Positions 35,739 to 45,391 of a stretch of 64,000 nucleotides of DNA are shown piece by piece. The notes beneath the pieces are model-generated. The model was not told the DNA's origin. It was given only the letters and a program-made list of their open reading frames with translations, and searched no databases. Position numbers and translations under genes: made by a program. The stretch's first letter is position 1, and every line of letters begins with the position of its first letter. The stretch spans positions 504,041-568,040 of the forward strand of contig NZ_JAATHD010000001.1 of NCBI RefSeq assembly GCF_011947265.1. Reading direction: 5' to 3'. Origin of the DNA: Paenibacillus sp. HB172176. GTDB lineage: Bacteria; Bacillota; Bacilli; Paenibacillales; Paenibacillaceae.

Positions 35739-36036
35739 CGTGCACCTCCACGTTAGTCTGCAATGTAATTATAGATGACATAAGATGTTTCTTCAGATGG
35801 GAAGCTGGCCCGAAAACTATGCATTTATTGTAGCGCAAGAAGCGAAGCTGACCAATATACGGTTTTTACACAAATTGATTTTTTTTCGGATTATGCCCGG
35901 AAACCTTAATTTATAAGGATATTTCACAATTGTTGCTATATTCGCGCGCTGGGATCCGGATTATAGTGGGGGAGTGGAAATGATAGATTACTTAACATGT
36001 ATATCGGACAAATTACGCAAAGAGAAAGGTGATTCC

Positions 36037-36984
36037 ATGGCTCATATTCAAGCGGAAACGGAAATTCGGCCTTCATCGATAGGCAAGCTGGGCAAACGCT
36101 TGGTGAAGAGCAAGCTGCTCATTCTTATGTTTCTACCCTGTCTTCTCTATTATATCTTGTTTAAGTATTATCCCATGATCGGAATTGTCGTGTCATTCAA
36201 GAACTATAACCTGTACAAAGGCATATGGGCAAGCGACTGGGTCGGCTTCAAATATTATATCACCTTCTTCCATAATCCCGATTTTTGGCTCTTGTTCCGC
36301 AATACGTTTCTTCTTGGTCTCTATAAGCTGCTATTCGGATTTCCGGCTCCCGTTATTCTCGCTTTGCTGCTCAACGAAGCGAAAAACATATTGTTCAAAC
36401 GGTTCGTACAGACGGCGACCTATCTGCCGCATTTCATCTCCAACGTGATCGTGGCGAGTATGGTAACGATGTTCTTGTCGCCGACGGGAGGCTTGATTAA
36501 TCGGGTAATGAACGCCTTCGGCGTCGATACGATCAACTTCCTGACCGAGCCGGGCTGGTTCAGATCCATCTATGTGCTGTCGGAGATTTGGCAGCATCTT
36601 GGCTGGGAGACGATCATTTATCTGGCAGCGCTGTCCTCCATCGATTCCTCCCTATACGAGGCCGCGGATATCGACGGAGCGGGCAGGCTTCGCAAAATTT
36701 GGAGCGTGACGCTGCCGGGCATCGCCTCCGCAATCGTCATCTTATTATTGCTTAATGTCGGCAAAATATTGGAAATCGGCTTCGAGAAGGTATATCTCTT
36801 AGCCAATCCGGTCACCTATGAAACGGCGGACATCTTCAGCACCTATGTCTACCGGGTCGGGATGACCAACGGCAATTTCAGCTACGCTTCGGCGATCGAT
36901 ATGTTCACGGGAGTCGTCAGCGTCGTCTTCATCGTATCCGCGAATTACATTAGCCGCAAGCTCAGCGACAACAGCTTGTGGTAG
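36037..36984 (+). CDS. Carbohydrate ABC transporter permease (LplB type), second system
   Basis: 315 residues from ATG 36037 with AAAGGTGA seven bases upstream; an alternative ATG at 35980 behind GGGGGAG would add 19 residues. Six membrane segments follow a short basic N-terminus. The EAA loop is YEAADIDGAGRLRKIWSVTLPGI, and the C-terminus IVSANYISRKLSDNSLW is typical of LplB. The 298-bp divergent upstream region should hold promoters for this operon and for the regulator gene at 33534. It pairs with the permease that starts 16 bases downstream. Confidence 0.92.
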   Translation: MAHIQAETEIRPSSIGKLGKRLVKSKLLILMFLPCLLYYILFKYYPMIGIVVSFKNYNLYKGIWASDWVGFKYYITFFHNPDFWLLFRNTFLLGLYKLLFGFPAPVILALLLNEAKNILFKRFVQTATYLPHFISNVIVASMVTMFLSPTGGLINRVMNAFGVDTINFLTEPGWFRSIYVLSEIWQHLGWETIIYLAALSSIDSSLYEAADIDGAGRLRKIWSVTLPGIASAIVILLLLNVGKILEIGFEKVYLLANPVTYETADIFSTYVYRVGMTNGNFSYASAIDMFTGVVSVVFIVSANYISRKLSDNSLW

Positions 36985-36999
36985 AGGGGGAACGGCATC

Positions 37000-37869
37000 A
37001 TGCTAATGCGCAAATGGTCACTATCATCTATTTTCATCGCTTTTCTGCTTATTCTCGTTACGGTCTCCATGCTGTATCCGTTTCTCTACATGATCTCGGT
37101 TTCGCTCAGCAAGAGCATCTATGTCATGCGCGGCGATATCTTCCTGCTTCCGAAGGGAATCGATTTCAGTGTATACAGGCTGGTACTGGAGGATCCCCGA
37201 ATAGGCCAGGGCTATCTGAATACGATCATCTATGTCGGTTTGGGTACGTTCATCTCGCTTATCGTGACGTCGCTCGGGGCGTATTCGCTTTCCCGCAGAG
37301 ACATGATGTTCAACAAAACCTTCACGCTTCTCATCATATTCACCATGTTTTTCCAGGGCGGCATGATTCCTACGTTTCTGGCGGTCAAATCGCTCGGCGT
37401 CATGGATAATATCTGGGCGATGGTGCTGCCCGGGGCGGTCAGCACATGGAACTTGCTTGTCATGCGAACCTTTTTCGTGAATTTTCCGAAGGAGCTCGAG
37501 GAAGCGGGCAAAGTGGACGGCTTGAATGATTTCAGCATCTTCGTGCGCATCGTCGTTCCTCTGTCCAAAGCGGTGTTCGCCACAATCGGCTTGTTCTACG
37601 CCGTGGCCATGTGGAATAATTTCACGCTTCCGCTCCTGTATTTGCGGGATCAGGCGTTGTTCCCGCTGCAGGTGGTGCTGCGCAATATCGTGCTTGCCGG
37701 AAGCAATGCGAACGGCGACGCAATGGGAGTCGGAGGAGATTCGCTGATCGTCGATGAATCGTTGAAGTACGCGACGATCATGGTGTCCACGATTCCTATT
37801 CTGTTGCTCTACCCGATGCTGCAGAAGTATTTCGTGAAGGGTGTCATGATCGGAGCCGTGAAGGGGTAG
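37000..37869 (+). CDS. Carbohydrate ABC transporter permease (YtcP type), second system
   Basis: 289 residues; ATG 37000, GAGGGGG nine bases upstream. Membrane helices begin at FIAFLLILVTVSMLYPFLYMISV. The EAA loop is LEEAGKVDGLNDFSIFVRIVVPLSKAVFATIGL, and the end LQKYFVKGVMIGAVKG is the family signature. It makes the heterodimeric channel with the preceding LplB-type subunit. As in the first system no ATPase is encoded alongside. A small hairpin (GCGGC-TTAG-GCCGC, 37911-37924) lies before the binding-protein gene. Confidence 0.92.
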   Translation: MLMRKWSLSSIFIAFLLILVTVSMLYPFLYMISVSLSKSIYVMRGDIFLLPKGIDFSVYRLVLEDPRIGQGYLNTIIYVGLGTFISLIVTSLGAYSLSRRDMMFNKTFTLLIIFTMFFQGGMIPTFLAVKSLGVMDNIWAMVLPGAVSTWNLLVMRTFFVNFPKELEEAGKVDGLNDFSIFVRIVVPLSKAVFATIGLFYAVAMWNNFTLPLLYLRDQALFPLQVVLRNIVLAGSNANGDAMGVGGDSLIVDESLKYATIMVSTIPILLLYPMLQKYFVKGVMIGAVKG

Positions 37870-37910
37870 CGATGTCAAACTTGCAAAGCAGGCGCGCGTG
37901 ATGATGATTC

Positions 37911-37928
37911 GCGGCTTAGGCCGCTTTC
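37911..37928 (+). other. Small GC hairpin between permease and binding-protein genes
   Basis: GCGGC (37911-37915) pairs with GCCGC (37920-37924), loop TTAG, followed by TTTC. It is too short for an efficient terminator; a processing or partial attenuation site is possible. Confidence 0.35.
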
Positions 37929-37966
37929 ATATAGAATAGGACTACAAACAGAAGGGATGAGAAAAA

Positions 37967-39526
37967 ATGAAGAAATGGTCTGTGTCTGTGTTGCTGTTAT
38001 GCTGCGTGGTCATCGCGGTCATTGCCGGAGGATGCAGCTCCGGCAACAACAATAACGCGAATCCGCCCGCGAACACGGAAGGGCAGGAGGGGACGGAGGT
38101 TCAACCCACGTCGACGCTTCAAGGCAAAACCTTCTCGATGCTGGTGGAGACAAATCCGAGCTGGCCCTACGATGCAAACTGGCCGGTATGGACCTGGCTG
38201 AAGGAAGCGACGGGCGTCACGCTTGATGTTTCCGTTCCGGCAGGCAAGCTGGCGGAGACTGTTCAACTGAATGTGGCTTCGGGGTCCATGCCCGACATTT
38301 CGATGATTCTGAGCATATCCGATGCCAATAAATTCGGTCAGCAGGGCGCTTTCGCGAATATTCTCGATTATATGGAGCTCATGCCTCATTTCAAGAAATG
38401 GAAGGAGCAATATCCGGAAGCCTTCCGCTCGAATCTCGCTCCGGACGGCAAGATGTACATGTTCCCGAATCAAGGCTTCGGGGAAACCAACCGGATGAGC
38501 TGGTTGTACCGCGAGGATGTATTCAAGGAGAACGGGCTGCAAACCCCGAAAACCTACGACGAGCTTTATGATGTGCTGAAGCAATTGAAGGCGAAATATC
38601 CTGACAGTTATCCGCTCAGCTTCCGCATGGGCAAGACGCTCAATTCGAATATGACGAAGATTCTGGCGCCGAATTTCGGAAGTAGCGATACCTACTACTA
38701 TAATGCGGATACGCAAGAGGTAGGCTACGGTCCAACGGAGGACGGCTATAAGTCGATGGTGGAATATTTGAACAAATTCACGGCGGAAGGCTTGATTCCT
38801 CCGAACTGGCTGACCGTGGATACGAAGCAGTGGCAGGATATGATGTCGACGAACAAGGCATTCATCACCTTCGATTATTTGGCCCGCATCGACTTCTTCA
38901 ACGCGCCGATGCGCGAGGAAAACCCGGACTATACCTTGGCTTTCATGGCTCCTCCGGCGGGACCGAACGGAGCGCAGGTGAATCCGTTCACCTCCTTCCT
39001 GCAATCGGGAATGGCGGTATCGTCCAAAGCGAAGGATGTTGAATCGATCATGCAATATATCGATTTCTTCTATTCGGAGGAAGGCCAGACCTTGGCAAGC
39101 TGGGGCAAGGAAGGCGAGACTTATACGACTGTGGACGGACAGAAGAGGCTGAATGACGATTTTGCCGACATTACCGATTTCCGTAAGAAAACGGGCTTGT
39201 CTACTCATGGCACGTATACGTGGATCGATTACGACGCGCATCTGTCGCTGGCGTCGGACGAACTGAAGGCGGCCTATGAAGAAGCCGTTCCGTATGACAA
39301 GGCTTATCAGCCTATTCCTTCCTTCACGGATGAAGAGCAGGATGTGCTGTCGACGGTTGGAGAAGCTGTGGACAAGCATAGAGAAGAGAATATCGCGAAG
39401 TTCATCATGGGCACGCGTCCGTTGTCCGAATGGGAGCAATACAAGTCCGAAGCGGACAAGCTCGGCTTGGAGCAAGTGAAGGAAATCTATAAGAACGCCT
39501 ATGAGAGAGCGGCGGCAGCGAACTAA
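37967..39526 (+). CDS. Extracellular sugar-binding lipoprotein, second system
   Basis: 519 residues. The signal peptide ends in IAGGC with lipidated Cys23, then an Asn/Gly-rich tether. The mature domain has SBP features: TFSMLVETNPSWPYDANWPVWTWLKEATGV, ASGSMPDISMIL, and SWLYREDVFKENGLQTPKTYDELYDVL. It captures the substrate of the permeases at 36037-37869. GAAGGGATGAG precedes the ATG. The oxidoreductase gene follows after 22 bases, so it is part of the same unit. The ligand is unknown; neighbouring DUF4838 and Gfo/Idh/MocA genes suggest uronic or modified sugars. Confidence 0.92.
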   Translation: MKKWSVSVLLLCCVVIAVIAGGCSSGNNNNANPPANTEGQEGTEVQPTSTLQGKTFSMLVETNPSWPYDANWPVWTWLKEATGVTLDVSVPAGKLAETVQLNVASGSMPDISMILSISDANKFGQQGAFANILDYMELMPHFKKWKEQYPEAFRSNLAPDGKMYMFPNQGFGETNRMSWLYREDVFKENGLQTPKTYDELYDVLKQLKAKYPDSYPLSFRMGKTLNSNMTKILAPNFGSSDTYYYNADTQEVGYGPTEDGYKSMVEYLNKFTAEGLIPPNWLTVDTKQWQDMMSTNKAFITFDYLARIDFFNAPMREENPDYTLAFMAPPAGPNGAQVNPFTSFLQSGMAVSSKAKDVESIMQYIDFFYSEEGQTLASWGKEGETYTTVDGQKRLNDDFADITDFRKKTGLSTHGTYTWIDYDAHLSLASDELKAAYEEAVPYDKAYQPIPSFTDEEQDVLSTVGEAVDKHREENIAKFIMGTRPLSEWEQYKSEADKLGLEQVKEIYKNAYERAAAAN

Positions 39527-39548
39527 ATCGGGAGAGGATGTCTGCGAT

Positions 39549-40553
39549 ATGATGCGTGTAGCTGTTATTGGCGGAGGCGCGATCGGACTGCGTCATCTGG
39601 AGGCGCTCGAGGAGCTGGAAGAGCTCGAAGCCTGCGCGGTCGTCGAGCTTGACGAGACGATCAGGCTGCAGCTCGCCCGGCGCTTCGGAGTGAAGGCTTA
39701 CGCGGGCATGGAGGACATGCTTGCCGCGGAACAGCCTCAAATCGCGGTGATCGCGCTGCCGCATCATCTTCATGAAGAGGCAGCTCTTCTCTGCATCTCA
39801 AGCGGATGCCATCTTATGCTCGAGAAGCCGATGGCGAATTCAACCGCTTCCTGCGACCGCATCATAGCGGCCGCGAAACGGCAGGGCGTAACCTTGATGG
39901 TCGGCCATACGCAGCATTATCTGCCGGAGAACAGAGCGGCGAAGGCAGTTATTGACGAAGGCTCGCTCGGACGATTTCTCATGGCGCAGGATACCAGACA
40001 TGTCGACTACTTCCGCCGAAATCGCCCCCCGTGGTTCTTCGACCGCGAGTCTGCAGGAGGCGGCATAATGATGAATCTTGGCGCACATTCGATCGACAAG
40101 CTGCAATGGCTGACCGATTCCCGGGTACGCAAGGTGAAGGCTTCCTTGACCTATCTGGGTGATCGCGGGAATGTGGAAGGCTCCGGCATGCTCATGCTGG
40201 AGCTGGACGGCGGAGCGACGGGGACATCGACGGCAACCATTGTGCAGTCCGGCTATAAGGGAGCAAGCCGCAGCGAGACAGAGCTGATATTCACCAATGG
40301 CATGCTGCGAATCGTCGCGGGGGAAGGCGTCTATGTCAGCAAGGGAGACTCATACGAAAAGCTGGCGTTGCCCGAAGAGCCTCTGATTCCGCTGGCCCTG
40401 CAGTTCCTGGATTTGCTGGCAAGTTTGCGCAGCGGCAGCGAACCGGAATGCTCGGGAAGCTATTCCCGCTCGGTCATCGAGGCGTTAGAAGCCGTCTATC
40501 TCTCGCATGAGAGCGGCCTCGAGATCGAGCTTGGAAAGCGCGAATCGGGTTGA
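39549..40553 (+). CDS. Gfo/Idh/MocA-family oxidoreductase
   Basis: 334 residues from ATG 39549, placed by GGGAGAGGA at 39530-39538. The Rossmann motif MRVAVIGGGAIGLRHLEAL starts the protein, followed by the family triad region HLMLEKPMANS (EKP) and the C-terminal alpha/beta domain with GGIMMNLGAHSIDKLQWL, whose His is the usual catalytic-site residue. These enzymes oxidise, epimerise or dehydrate sugars with bound NAD(P). As last gene of the ABC unit it probably processes the imported sugar in the cytoplasm. Confidence 0.92.
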   Translation: MMRVAVIGGGAIGLRHLEALEELEELEACAVVELDETIRLQLARRFGVKAYAGMEDMLAAEQPQIAVIALPHHLHEEAALLCISSGCHLMLEKPMANSTASCDRIIAAAKRQGVTLMVGHTQHYLPENRAAKAVIDEGSLGRFLMAQDTRHVDYFRRNRPPWFFDRESAGGGIMMNLGAHSIDKLQWLTDSRVRKVKASLTYLGDRGNVEGSGMLMLELDGGATGTSTATIVQSGYKGASRSETELIFTNGMLRIVAGEGVYVSKGDSYEKLALPEEPLIPLALQFLDLLASLRSGSEPECSGSYSRSVIEALEAVYLSHESGLEIELGKRESG

Positions 40554-40699
40554 AGCCGTTGTATGCCGCGACGGGTAGCTGGAAACAATCGAAATAATAT
40601 CATTTCTCGAAACGGCCAACGAGAGCAGAGCATCAGGAATAACCGTTTCATTATAAGTGATTTCCTTGTTAATCATAGAATTGATAGGAGGAAGCGACA

Positions 40700-41536
40700 A
40701 TGATGAAGGTTGGGAAAGGCAAAAAAAGTTTGATGTCTTTGACTCTGGGTATGTTGCTCGGCTGCAGTATTCTGTTAGGATCGGCATGCGCGGTGCCGAT
40801 AACCTGGACTTATTCCTCGTATGATTCCGCAGTGCTCGCCGATGATCCGGTCGGTTATTGGCCCTTGTCGCCAAGCGAGGACGAGGATCAAACATCAAGC
40901 GGGCTGGACGGAACGTTCACAGGGAGTCCGGCAGCAACGACACTGCCAAACGGCGATGATGCCGTCGTATTCAACGGCGTTGATCAATATTTCACAATTC
41001 CGGATCATGATCTGCTTGAAGTGACAACGACCGGCATTCTGACGATTGAGGCGTGGATGAGGCCGGATACGCTTCAATTCACGGATAGCGAAGGCAGCGG
41101 ATACGTGCATTGGATGGGGAAGGGAACCTCGGGGCAGCATTCATGGGTTGCCCGAATCTATAACTATACCAATGCCGAGAACAGGCCGAATCGAATCAGC
41201 GGTTATTCGTTCAATCTGACGGGCGGCCTTGGCGCAGGCTCGTACTTCCAGGATGCGATTGCCGCAGGCGAGTGGATTCACTACACGCTTGTCATCAACA
41301 CGGTCGATACGAGCGCGACCTATCCGACAGGCTACACGAAGCTTTACAAGAATGGCGTTCTTCGGGATACGGACAGCTTGACCGGATACAGCATCGTACC
41401 GGGCAACGGCACGGCGCCGATGCGGATCGGCACAAGAGATTTCAATTCCTTTTTCGAAGGCGCCGTCGGAAAAGTCGCGGTGTATGATTATGAATTGACT
41501 GCCGCTCAGCTAGCGGCTCACTACGCCGCCATGTAA
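40700..41536 (+). CDS. Secreted LamG-domain protein
   Basis: 278 residues. The N-terminal hydrophobic signal (LMSLTLGMLLGCSILLGSACAVP) contains possible lipobox cysteines (LLGC, GSAC). One LamG/concanavalin jelly roll follows: AVLADDPVGYWPLSPSEDE, DAVVFNGVDQYFTIPDHD, LTIEAWMRPDT, AVGKVAVYDYELTAAQLAAHYAAM. It is a glycan-binding domain with no catalytic partner, so it may tether polysaccharide near the transporter. A GGAGG site precedes the ATG. It is 146 bp after the oxidoreductase, and a strong terminator follows at 41569. Confidence 0.85.
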   Translation: MMKVGKGKKSLMSLTLGMLLGCSILLGSACAVPITWTYSSYDSAVLADDPVGYWPLSPSEDEDQTSSGLDGTFTGSPAATTLPNGDDAVVFNGVDQYFTIPDHDLLEVTTTGILTIEAWMRPDTLQFTDSEGSGYVHWMGKGTSGQHSWVARIYNYTNAENRPNRISGYSFNLTGGLGAGSYFQDAIAAGEWIHYTLVINTVDTSATYPTGYTKLYKNGVLRDTDSLTGYSIVPGNGTAPMRIGTRDFNSFFEGAVGKVAVYDYELTAAQLAAHYAAM

Positions 41537-41568
41537 TACGGGGCTTGCTGCACGATAGTTTTTGAAGA

Positions 41569-41607
41569 AGCTCTTATGAGACGTTTGTTGGTCTCTTAAG
41601 AGCTTTT
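41569..41607 (+). terminator. Intrinsic terminator after LamG gene
   Basis: AGCTCTTATGAGAC pairs with GTCTCTTAAGAGCT (one mismatch) followed by TTTT. It closes the second glycan-uptake region. Confidence 0.88.
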
Positions 41608-41687
41608 TCGTTGTGCTTTTGGGGGGTGCTCGGCATACCGTTCGCAGATTCGAATAAGTTAAATAGTAGCGGAGGAGGTGTCTGTCA

Positions 41688-42434
41688 TTGCGACTGGCAA
41701 ACGGATTGAAGCTGACTGGCTTGATTGTCGGAGTAGCGATCACGGATATCGCCGTTCTGTCTCCGGGACTGCTGGGTATAGAGATTGGCGGCGGTAACGC
41801 GATGGAAACGGCCTCTGGAACGACTCTTCTTATTATGAGTGTGCTTGTGCTCTGCTACGGCGCTTTTCGATTTCTCTACGAGGCTGCAATCATGCCTTCT
41901 GCGACAACGTTCAAGACGCATGACGATTACATAGCGGCTTTGCAAGCTTACCGTGGCATGAAGGGTTTAAAGCGAGACATCGTTTGCTCCATCGACCAAT
42001 TAAACCGGCTTCAGAGGAAGAAGCGGGCTTTAATCGGGCTTCTTGAACAACACTTCGATCGCACGGAGCTGAGCTTCCGCAAATTCGCGGCGGTCATTGC
42101 TGCGGTAGAGAAGCTATTCTACAACTTTATTAGGGGTATTCTGCATAAGGCCCATGTGTTTGACGCTTCTTCGCTTTCCGGCATGGAGAAGAAGAGCGGG
42201 AGGACGGCGTTGTTTTCCGAGAGGCTGATAAGTGAGAAGCGGCGGCTGTATGATGACTATCTTGGGGCGGTGAAAGGATATTTAAGCGCTAATGAGGAGA
42301 TTTTGTTGAAGCTGGATCAATTATTGCTGGAAATTTCGAGGCTTGGCTACGCGAAAGATCGCAACGTTGAGGAATTGCCCTGTATGCAGGAAATCGACAC
42401 CTTAATCAAGCAGACATCATTCTATCAGTCATGA
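41688..42434 (+). CDS. Membrane protein of a VWA/TelA cassette
   Basis: 248 residues, start TTG 41688 with GGAGGAGGTG seven bases upstream. Two N-terminal membrane helices (LTGLIVGVAITDIAVLSPGLLGI and TLLIMSVLVLCYGAFRFLYEAA) precede a helical cytoplasmic part rich in Lys/Arg/Leu that is predicted to be coiled coil. I recognise no catalytic motif. The stop codon overlaps ATGA at the start of the next open frame. The fixed order membrane protein, VWA protein, TelA protein suggests one membrane complex. Confidence 0.7.
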   Translation: MRLANGLKLTGLIVGVAITDIAVLSPGLLGIEIGGGNAMETASGTTLLIMSVLVLCYGAFRFLYEAAIMPSATTFKTHDDYIAALQAYRGMKGLKRDIVCSIDQLNRLQRKKRALIGLLEQHFDRTELSFRKFAAVIAAVEKLFYNFIRGILHKAHVFDASSLSGMEKKSGRTALFSERLISEKRRLYDDYLGAVKGYLSANEEILLKLDQLLLEISRLGYAKDRNVEELPCMQEIDTLIKQTSFYQS

Positions 42435-42448
42435 GGGAAGGTGAGGCA

Positions 42449-44134
42449 GTGGGGAAGGGGAAAGCGTTTTTTGTCTTTGTATGCATGACGATTGCAGTGT
42501 TCGGCTTGATCTACTATGGCATTTCATTAACCTCGAATTGGAGTAAGACGGCATCGCAGATCGATGTGGAGAATGCGGCGAAGAAGCTGGAGGACATATA
42601 CAGCGATGTTGATGTGACGATGGCTGAGCCTGTTAAAGGCCAGATTGATCTTGATTCTTCGGAAGTCGGCGATTCGCTGCCGGATATATCGAAGTTCCCT
42701 GTATCGGTCGAGAATACGACGAAGGATTATATAGAGATCTTCTCATCAACCGAGAAGTCCGGATCGGGCAATGACGGATGGTTGAATGAAGTGGCGGAAG
42801 CGTTTAATGATGCGGGTATTGAGAGGGACGGAAGAGAGGTGTCCGTAAAAATAAGAAGCATTGCCTCGGGCACGGCGACGGATTACATAAGGTCGGGCAA
42901 ATATGTGCCGGACGCCTTCTCGCCGTCCAATGAGCTGTGGGGGCAGATGGTTGCGGCCGACGGCATACCCATACAGGAGGTTGCGAAACGGCTGGCCGGC
43001 AATGTCGCGGGGATCGTTACCAATAAGGCCAAGTATGATGAGCTGGTGGGGAAGTACGGCTCTCTTAATGTCAGGACCATAACGGACGCGATAGCGGCGA
43101 ATGAGCTGTCCATGGGGTATACGGATCCTTTTGCCAGCTCGACGGGGTTGAATTTCCTGGTGACAACGCTGCAAACCTTCGACAGCTCGGATCTGCTCGG
43201 GGAGAAGGCGGTGCAAGGCTTTGAAACCTTTCAAACCAACGTGCCCTTCCTTGCGTCAACTACGCTTCAGATGCGGGATGCGGCGAAGACGGGGATGCTT
43301 GACGCCTTCGTGCTGGAATATCAATCCTATGTGAATGCTCCTGATTTGAAGAGCGGATATGTGTTCACGCCGTTTGGTGTCAGGCATGACAGTCCTCTCT
43401 ATGCGCTGGGGAATTTGTCTGCGGAGAAGCTGGATATTATTGAAGCCTTTGCCCAATTTGCTCTGCAGGATCATTATCAGCAATTAGCTGCCGAGAAGGG
43501 CTTCAACGGAATGGAGGATTATCGCTCCGAGCTTGGGAAGGTGGATGGCAGTCTGCTATCCTCGGCTCAGAAGCTGTGGAAGGAGAAGAAGAACGGAAGC
43601 AAGCCGATTGCGGCCGTGTTCGTCGCGGATGTGTCAGGCAGCATGGACGGGGAGCCGCTTAATCGGCTGAAGGAGTCGCTATTGCAAGGTCAGAAATTTC
43701 TCGGAAGAAGCAATAGTATCGGGATTGTCTCCTATTCAAGTAAGGTCACGATTCAGTTGCCGATCGGCGTCTATGATACGAATCAGCAATCGATGTTCGT
43801 CGGAGCGGTGAATAGTCTGCAGGCCGGCGGCGGGACGGCGACCTTCGACGGCATTGCGGTTGCGATGAAGATGCTGGAGGAAGAGATGAAGCTTCATCCC
43901 GAAGTGAAGCCTCTTATCTTCGTGCTCAGCGATGGGGAAACGAATGAAGGGCATTCTTTGAAGGATATCAGAGGGCTTATCGAGTCTATGGAAATCCCGA
44001 TCTATACGATTGGCTATAATGCGAACATCGAAGCGCTGCAAAGCATCTCCAGCATTAATGAAGCGGCAAGCATTAATGCGGATACCGATGATGTGGCTTA
44101 CAAGATCGGCAATCTGCTGAATGTTCAAATGTGA
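42449..44134 (+). CDS. Exported protein: substrate-binding-like domain fused to VWA domain
   Basis: About 561 residues from GTG 42449 (GGGAAGGTGAGG upstream); ATG 42431 is also possible and would overlap the previous stop. One N-terminal membrane helix (AFFVFVCMTIAVFGLIYYGISL) places the rest outside the cell. Residues of about 80-360 resemble a type-2 periplasmic binding fold (EIFSSTEKSG, GLNFLVTTLQTF). The C-terminal von Willebrand A domain has the MIDAS motif DVSGSMDG (Asp394), then TFDG and LSDGETNEG. VWA domains bind partners through a divalent metal. The fusion with a binding-protein domain next to TelA implies sensing or handling of an anion or metal at the surface. Confidence 0.82.
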   Translation: MGKGKAFFVFVCMTIAVFGLIYYGISLTSNWSKTASQIDVENAAKKLEDIYSDVDVTMAEPVKGQIDLDSSEVGDSLPDISKFPVSVENTTKDYIEIFSSTEKSGSGNDGWLNEVAEAFNDAGIERDGREVSVKIRSIASGTATDYIRSGKYVPDAFSPSNELWGQMVAADGIPIQEVAKRLAGNVAGIVTNKAKYDELVGKYGSLNVRTITDAIAANELSMGYTDPFASSTGLNFLVTTLQTFDSSDLLGEKAVQGFETFQTNVPFLASTTLQMRDAAKTGMLDAFVLEYQSYVNAPDLKSGYVFTPFGVRHDSPLYALGNLSAEKLDIIEAFAQFALQDHYQQLAAEKGFNGMEDYRSELGKVDGSLLSSAQKLWKEKKNGSKPIAAVFVADVSGSMDGEPLNRLKESLLQGQKFLGRSNSIGIVSYSSKVTIQLPIGVYDTNQQSMFVGAVNSLQAGGGTATFDGIAVAMKMLEEEMKLHPEVKPLIFVLSDGETNEGHSLKDIRGLIESMEIPIYTIGYNANIEALQSISSINEAASINADTDDVAYKIGNLLNVQM

Positions 44135-44148
44135 ATGGGGGCGAACCT

Positions 44149-45288
44149 ATGTCATTTACAATGGAAGTGGCGAGTACGGAGAAGATCAAGTCGGCGCTGG
44201 AAGAAGAGGTGAAGCCGGTGCCGGAGGAAGTGAAGCAATTGCAAGAGCTGGCTTTGAATAATGTAACAGCCATCCTCGAGATGGACATTGAATCGATGGA
44301 GAAGCGCAAGGAGGTGCTGCAGTCGATTGAGCAATTCGGATTGGGGACAATGCGCTCCTCCGCGGATAAGAACGCGCTGCTGCAGGTCTCTGTTCGGCAT
44401 TTGTCCAAGACAGGCGATGAGGGAGGACAGGTTGCGAAGGGGCTGACCGAGCTGCAGCTGCAGCTTAAGGATCTTGATCCGAGCGCTGTGGATTTTGCGA
44501 AGAGCGGGTTTCTGGGCTTGTTCTACAATCCCTTGCGCAGTTACTTCGCGAAATATCAGAAGGCCGATAGCGTGATCTCGGATATCATTGTATCGTTGGA
44601 TAAGGGGAAGTCGGTGCTGCGCAACGATAACACCACCTTGGAGTTGGAGCAGCAGACGCTGCGCGAGCTGACGAAGAAGCTGCAGAAGGAAATTCAACTG
44701 GGCGTGCTCATGGATCAGGAGATTGAATCGCAGATCGAAGCGGCGAAGCGGCGAGGAGAATCCGAGGATAAGATCCGGTTTATTACGGAGGAAGTGCTGT
44801 TCCCAATGCGCCAGCGCGTGATGGATTTACAGCAGATGCTCGTCGTGAACCAGCAGGGCATCATGGCGATCGAAGTGGTGATGCGGAATAATAAGGAATT
44901 GATTCGCGGCGTTGATCGAGCGCGGAATGTGACGGTGTCCGCTCTTAAGATCTCTGTCACCGTAGCCAGCGCGCTCTACAACCAGCGCATTGTGCTGAAG
45001 AAGATTGAATTGCTGAACCAAACGACGGATGGGCTGATCAGCGGCACTTCCCGCATGTTGAAGGAGCAGGGAGCAGCCATTCACAAACAGTCGCTGGAGA
45101 GCAGCATCTCGGTGGATACGCTAAAGCAGGCTTTCACGGATGTGCTGTCGGCGCTGGATTCGATCAGCACCTACAAGCAGGAGGCACTCCCCCGCATGAG
45201 GGAGACGATCATGCAATTCAAGGAGCTCGCCGACAGCGGCGAGCAGCAAATCAGACGTTTGGAGAAGGGACAGCTGCTGGGGTTGTGA
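44149..45288 (+). CDS. TelA/KlaA toxic-anion-resistance family protein
   Basis: 379 residues from ATG 44149, with GGGGG at 44137-44141; a GTG at 44131 lacks a site. The protein is almost entirely helical, with the TelA core (DKGKSVLRNDNTTLELEQQTLRELTKKLQKEIQLGVLMDQEIE, QGIMAIEVVMRNNKELIRGVDRARNVTVSALKISVTVASALYNQRIVL). TelA relatives are linked to tellurite, colicin and antibiotic stress, but the biochemical activity is unknown. It is the last gene of the three-gene cassette. No TerD-type genes accompany it here, although TerC is encoded at 58215. Confidence 0.88.
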   Translation: MSFTMEVASTEKIKSALEEEVKPVPEEVKQLQELALNNVTAILEMDIESMEKRKEVLQSIEQFGLGTMRSSADKNALLQVSVRHLSKTGDEGGQVAKGLTELQLQLKDLDPSAVDFAKSGFLGLFYNPLRSYFAKYQKADSVISDIIVSLDKGKSVLRNDNTTLELEQQTLRELTKKLQKEIQLGVLMDQEIESQIEAAKRRGESEDKIRFITEEVLFPMRQRVMDLQQMLVVNQQGIMAIEVVMRNNKELIRGVDRARNVTVSALKISVTVASALYNQRIVLKKIELLNQTTDGLISGTSRMLKEQGAAIHKQSLESSISVDTLKQAFTDVLSALDSISTYKQEALPRMRETIMQFKELADSGEQQIRRLEKGQLLGL

Positions 45289-45335
45289 TTGAATTATGAT
45301 TGAATCAATGATAGATTCTTGATTTGAATGTTCGT

Positions 45336-45364
45336 TTGATTCAAAATTAGATTCGTTATATAAT
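45336..45364 (+). promoter_or_regulatory. SigA-type promoter of the toxin-antitoxin operon
   Basis: TTGATT (45336-45341), 17-base spacer, TATAAT (45359-45364). The surrounding DNA repeats TTGATT/GAATCAA motifs; TTTGATTCAAA at 45335-45345 is near-palindromic over the -35 and is a plausible operator for the antitoxin. Confidence 0.75.
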
Positions 45365-45391
45365 ATAGAAAAGTGTTATGGGAGGGTTTTT

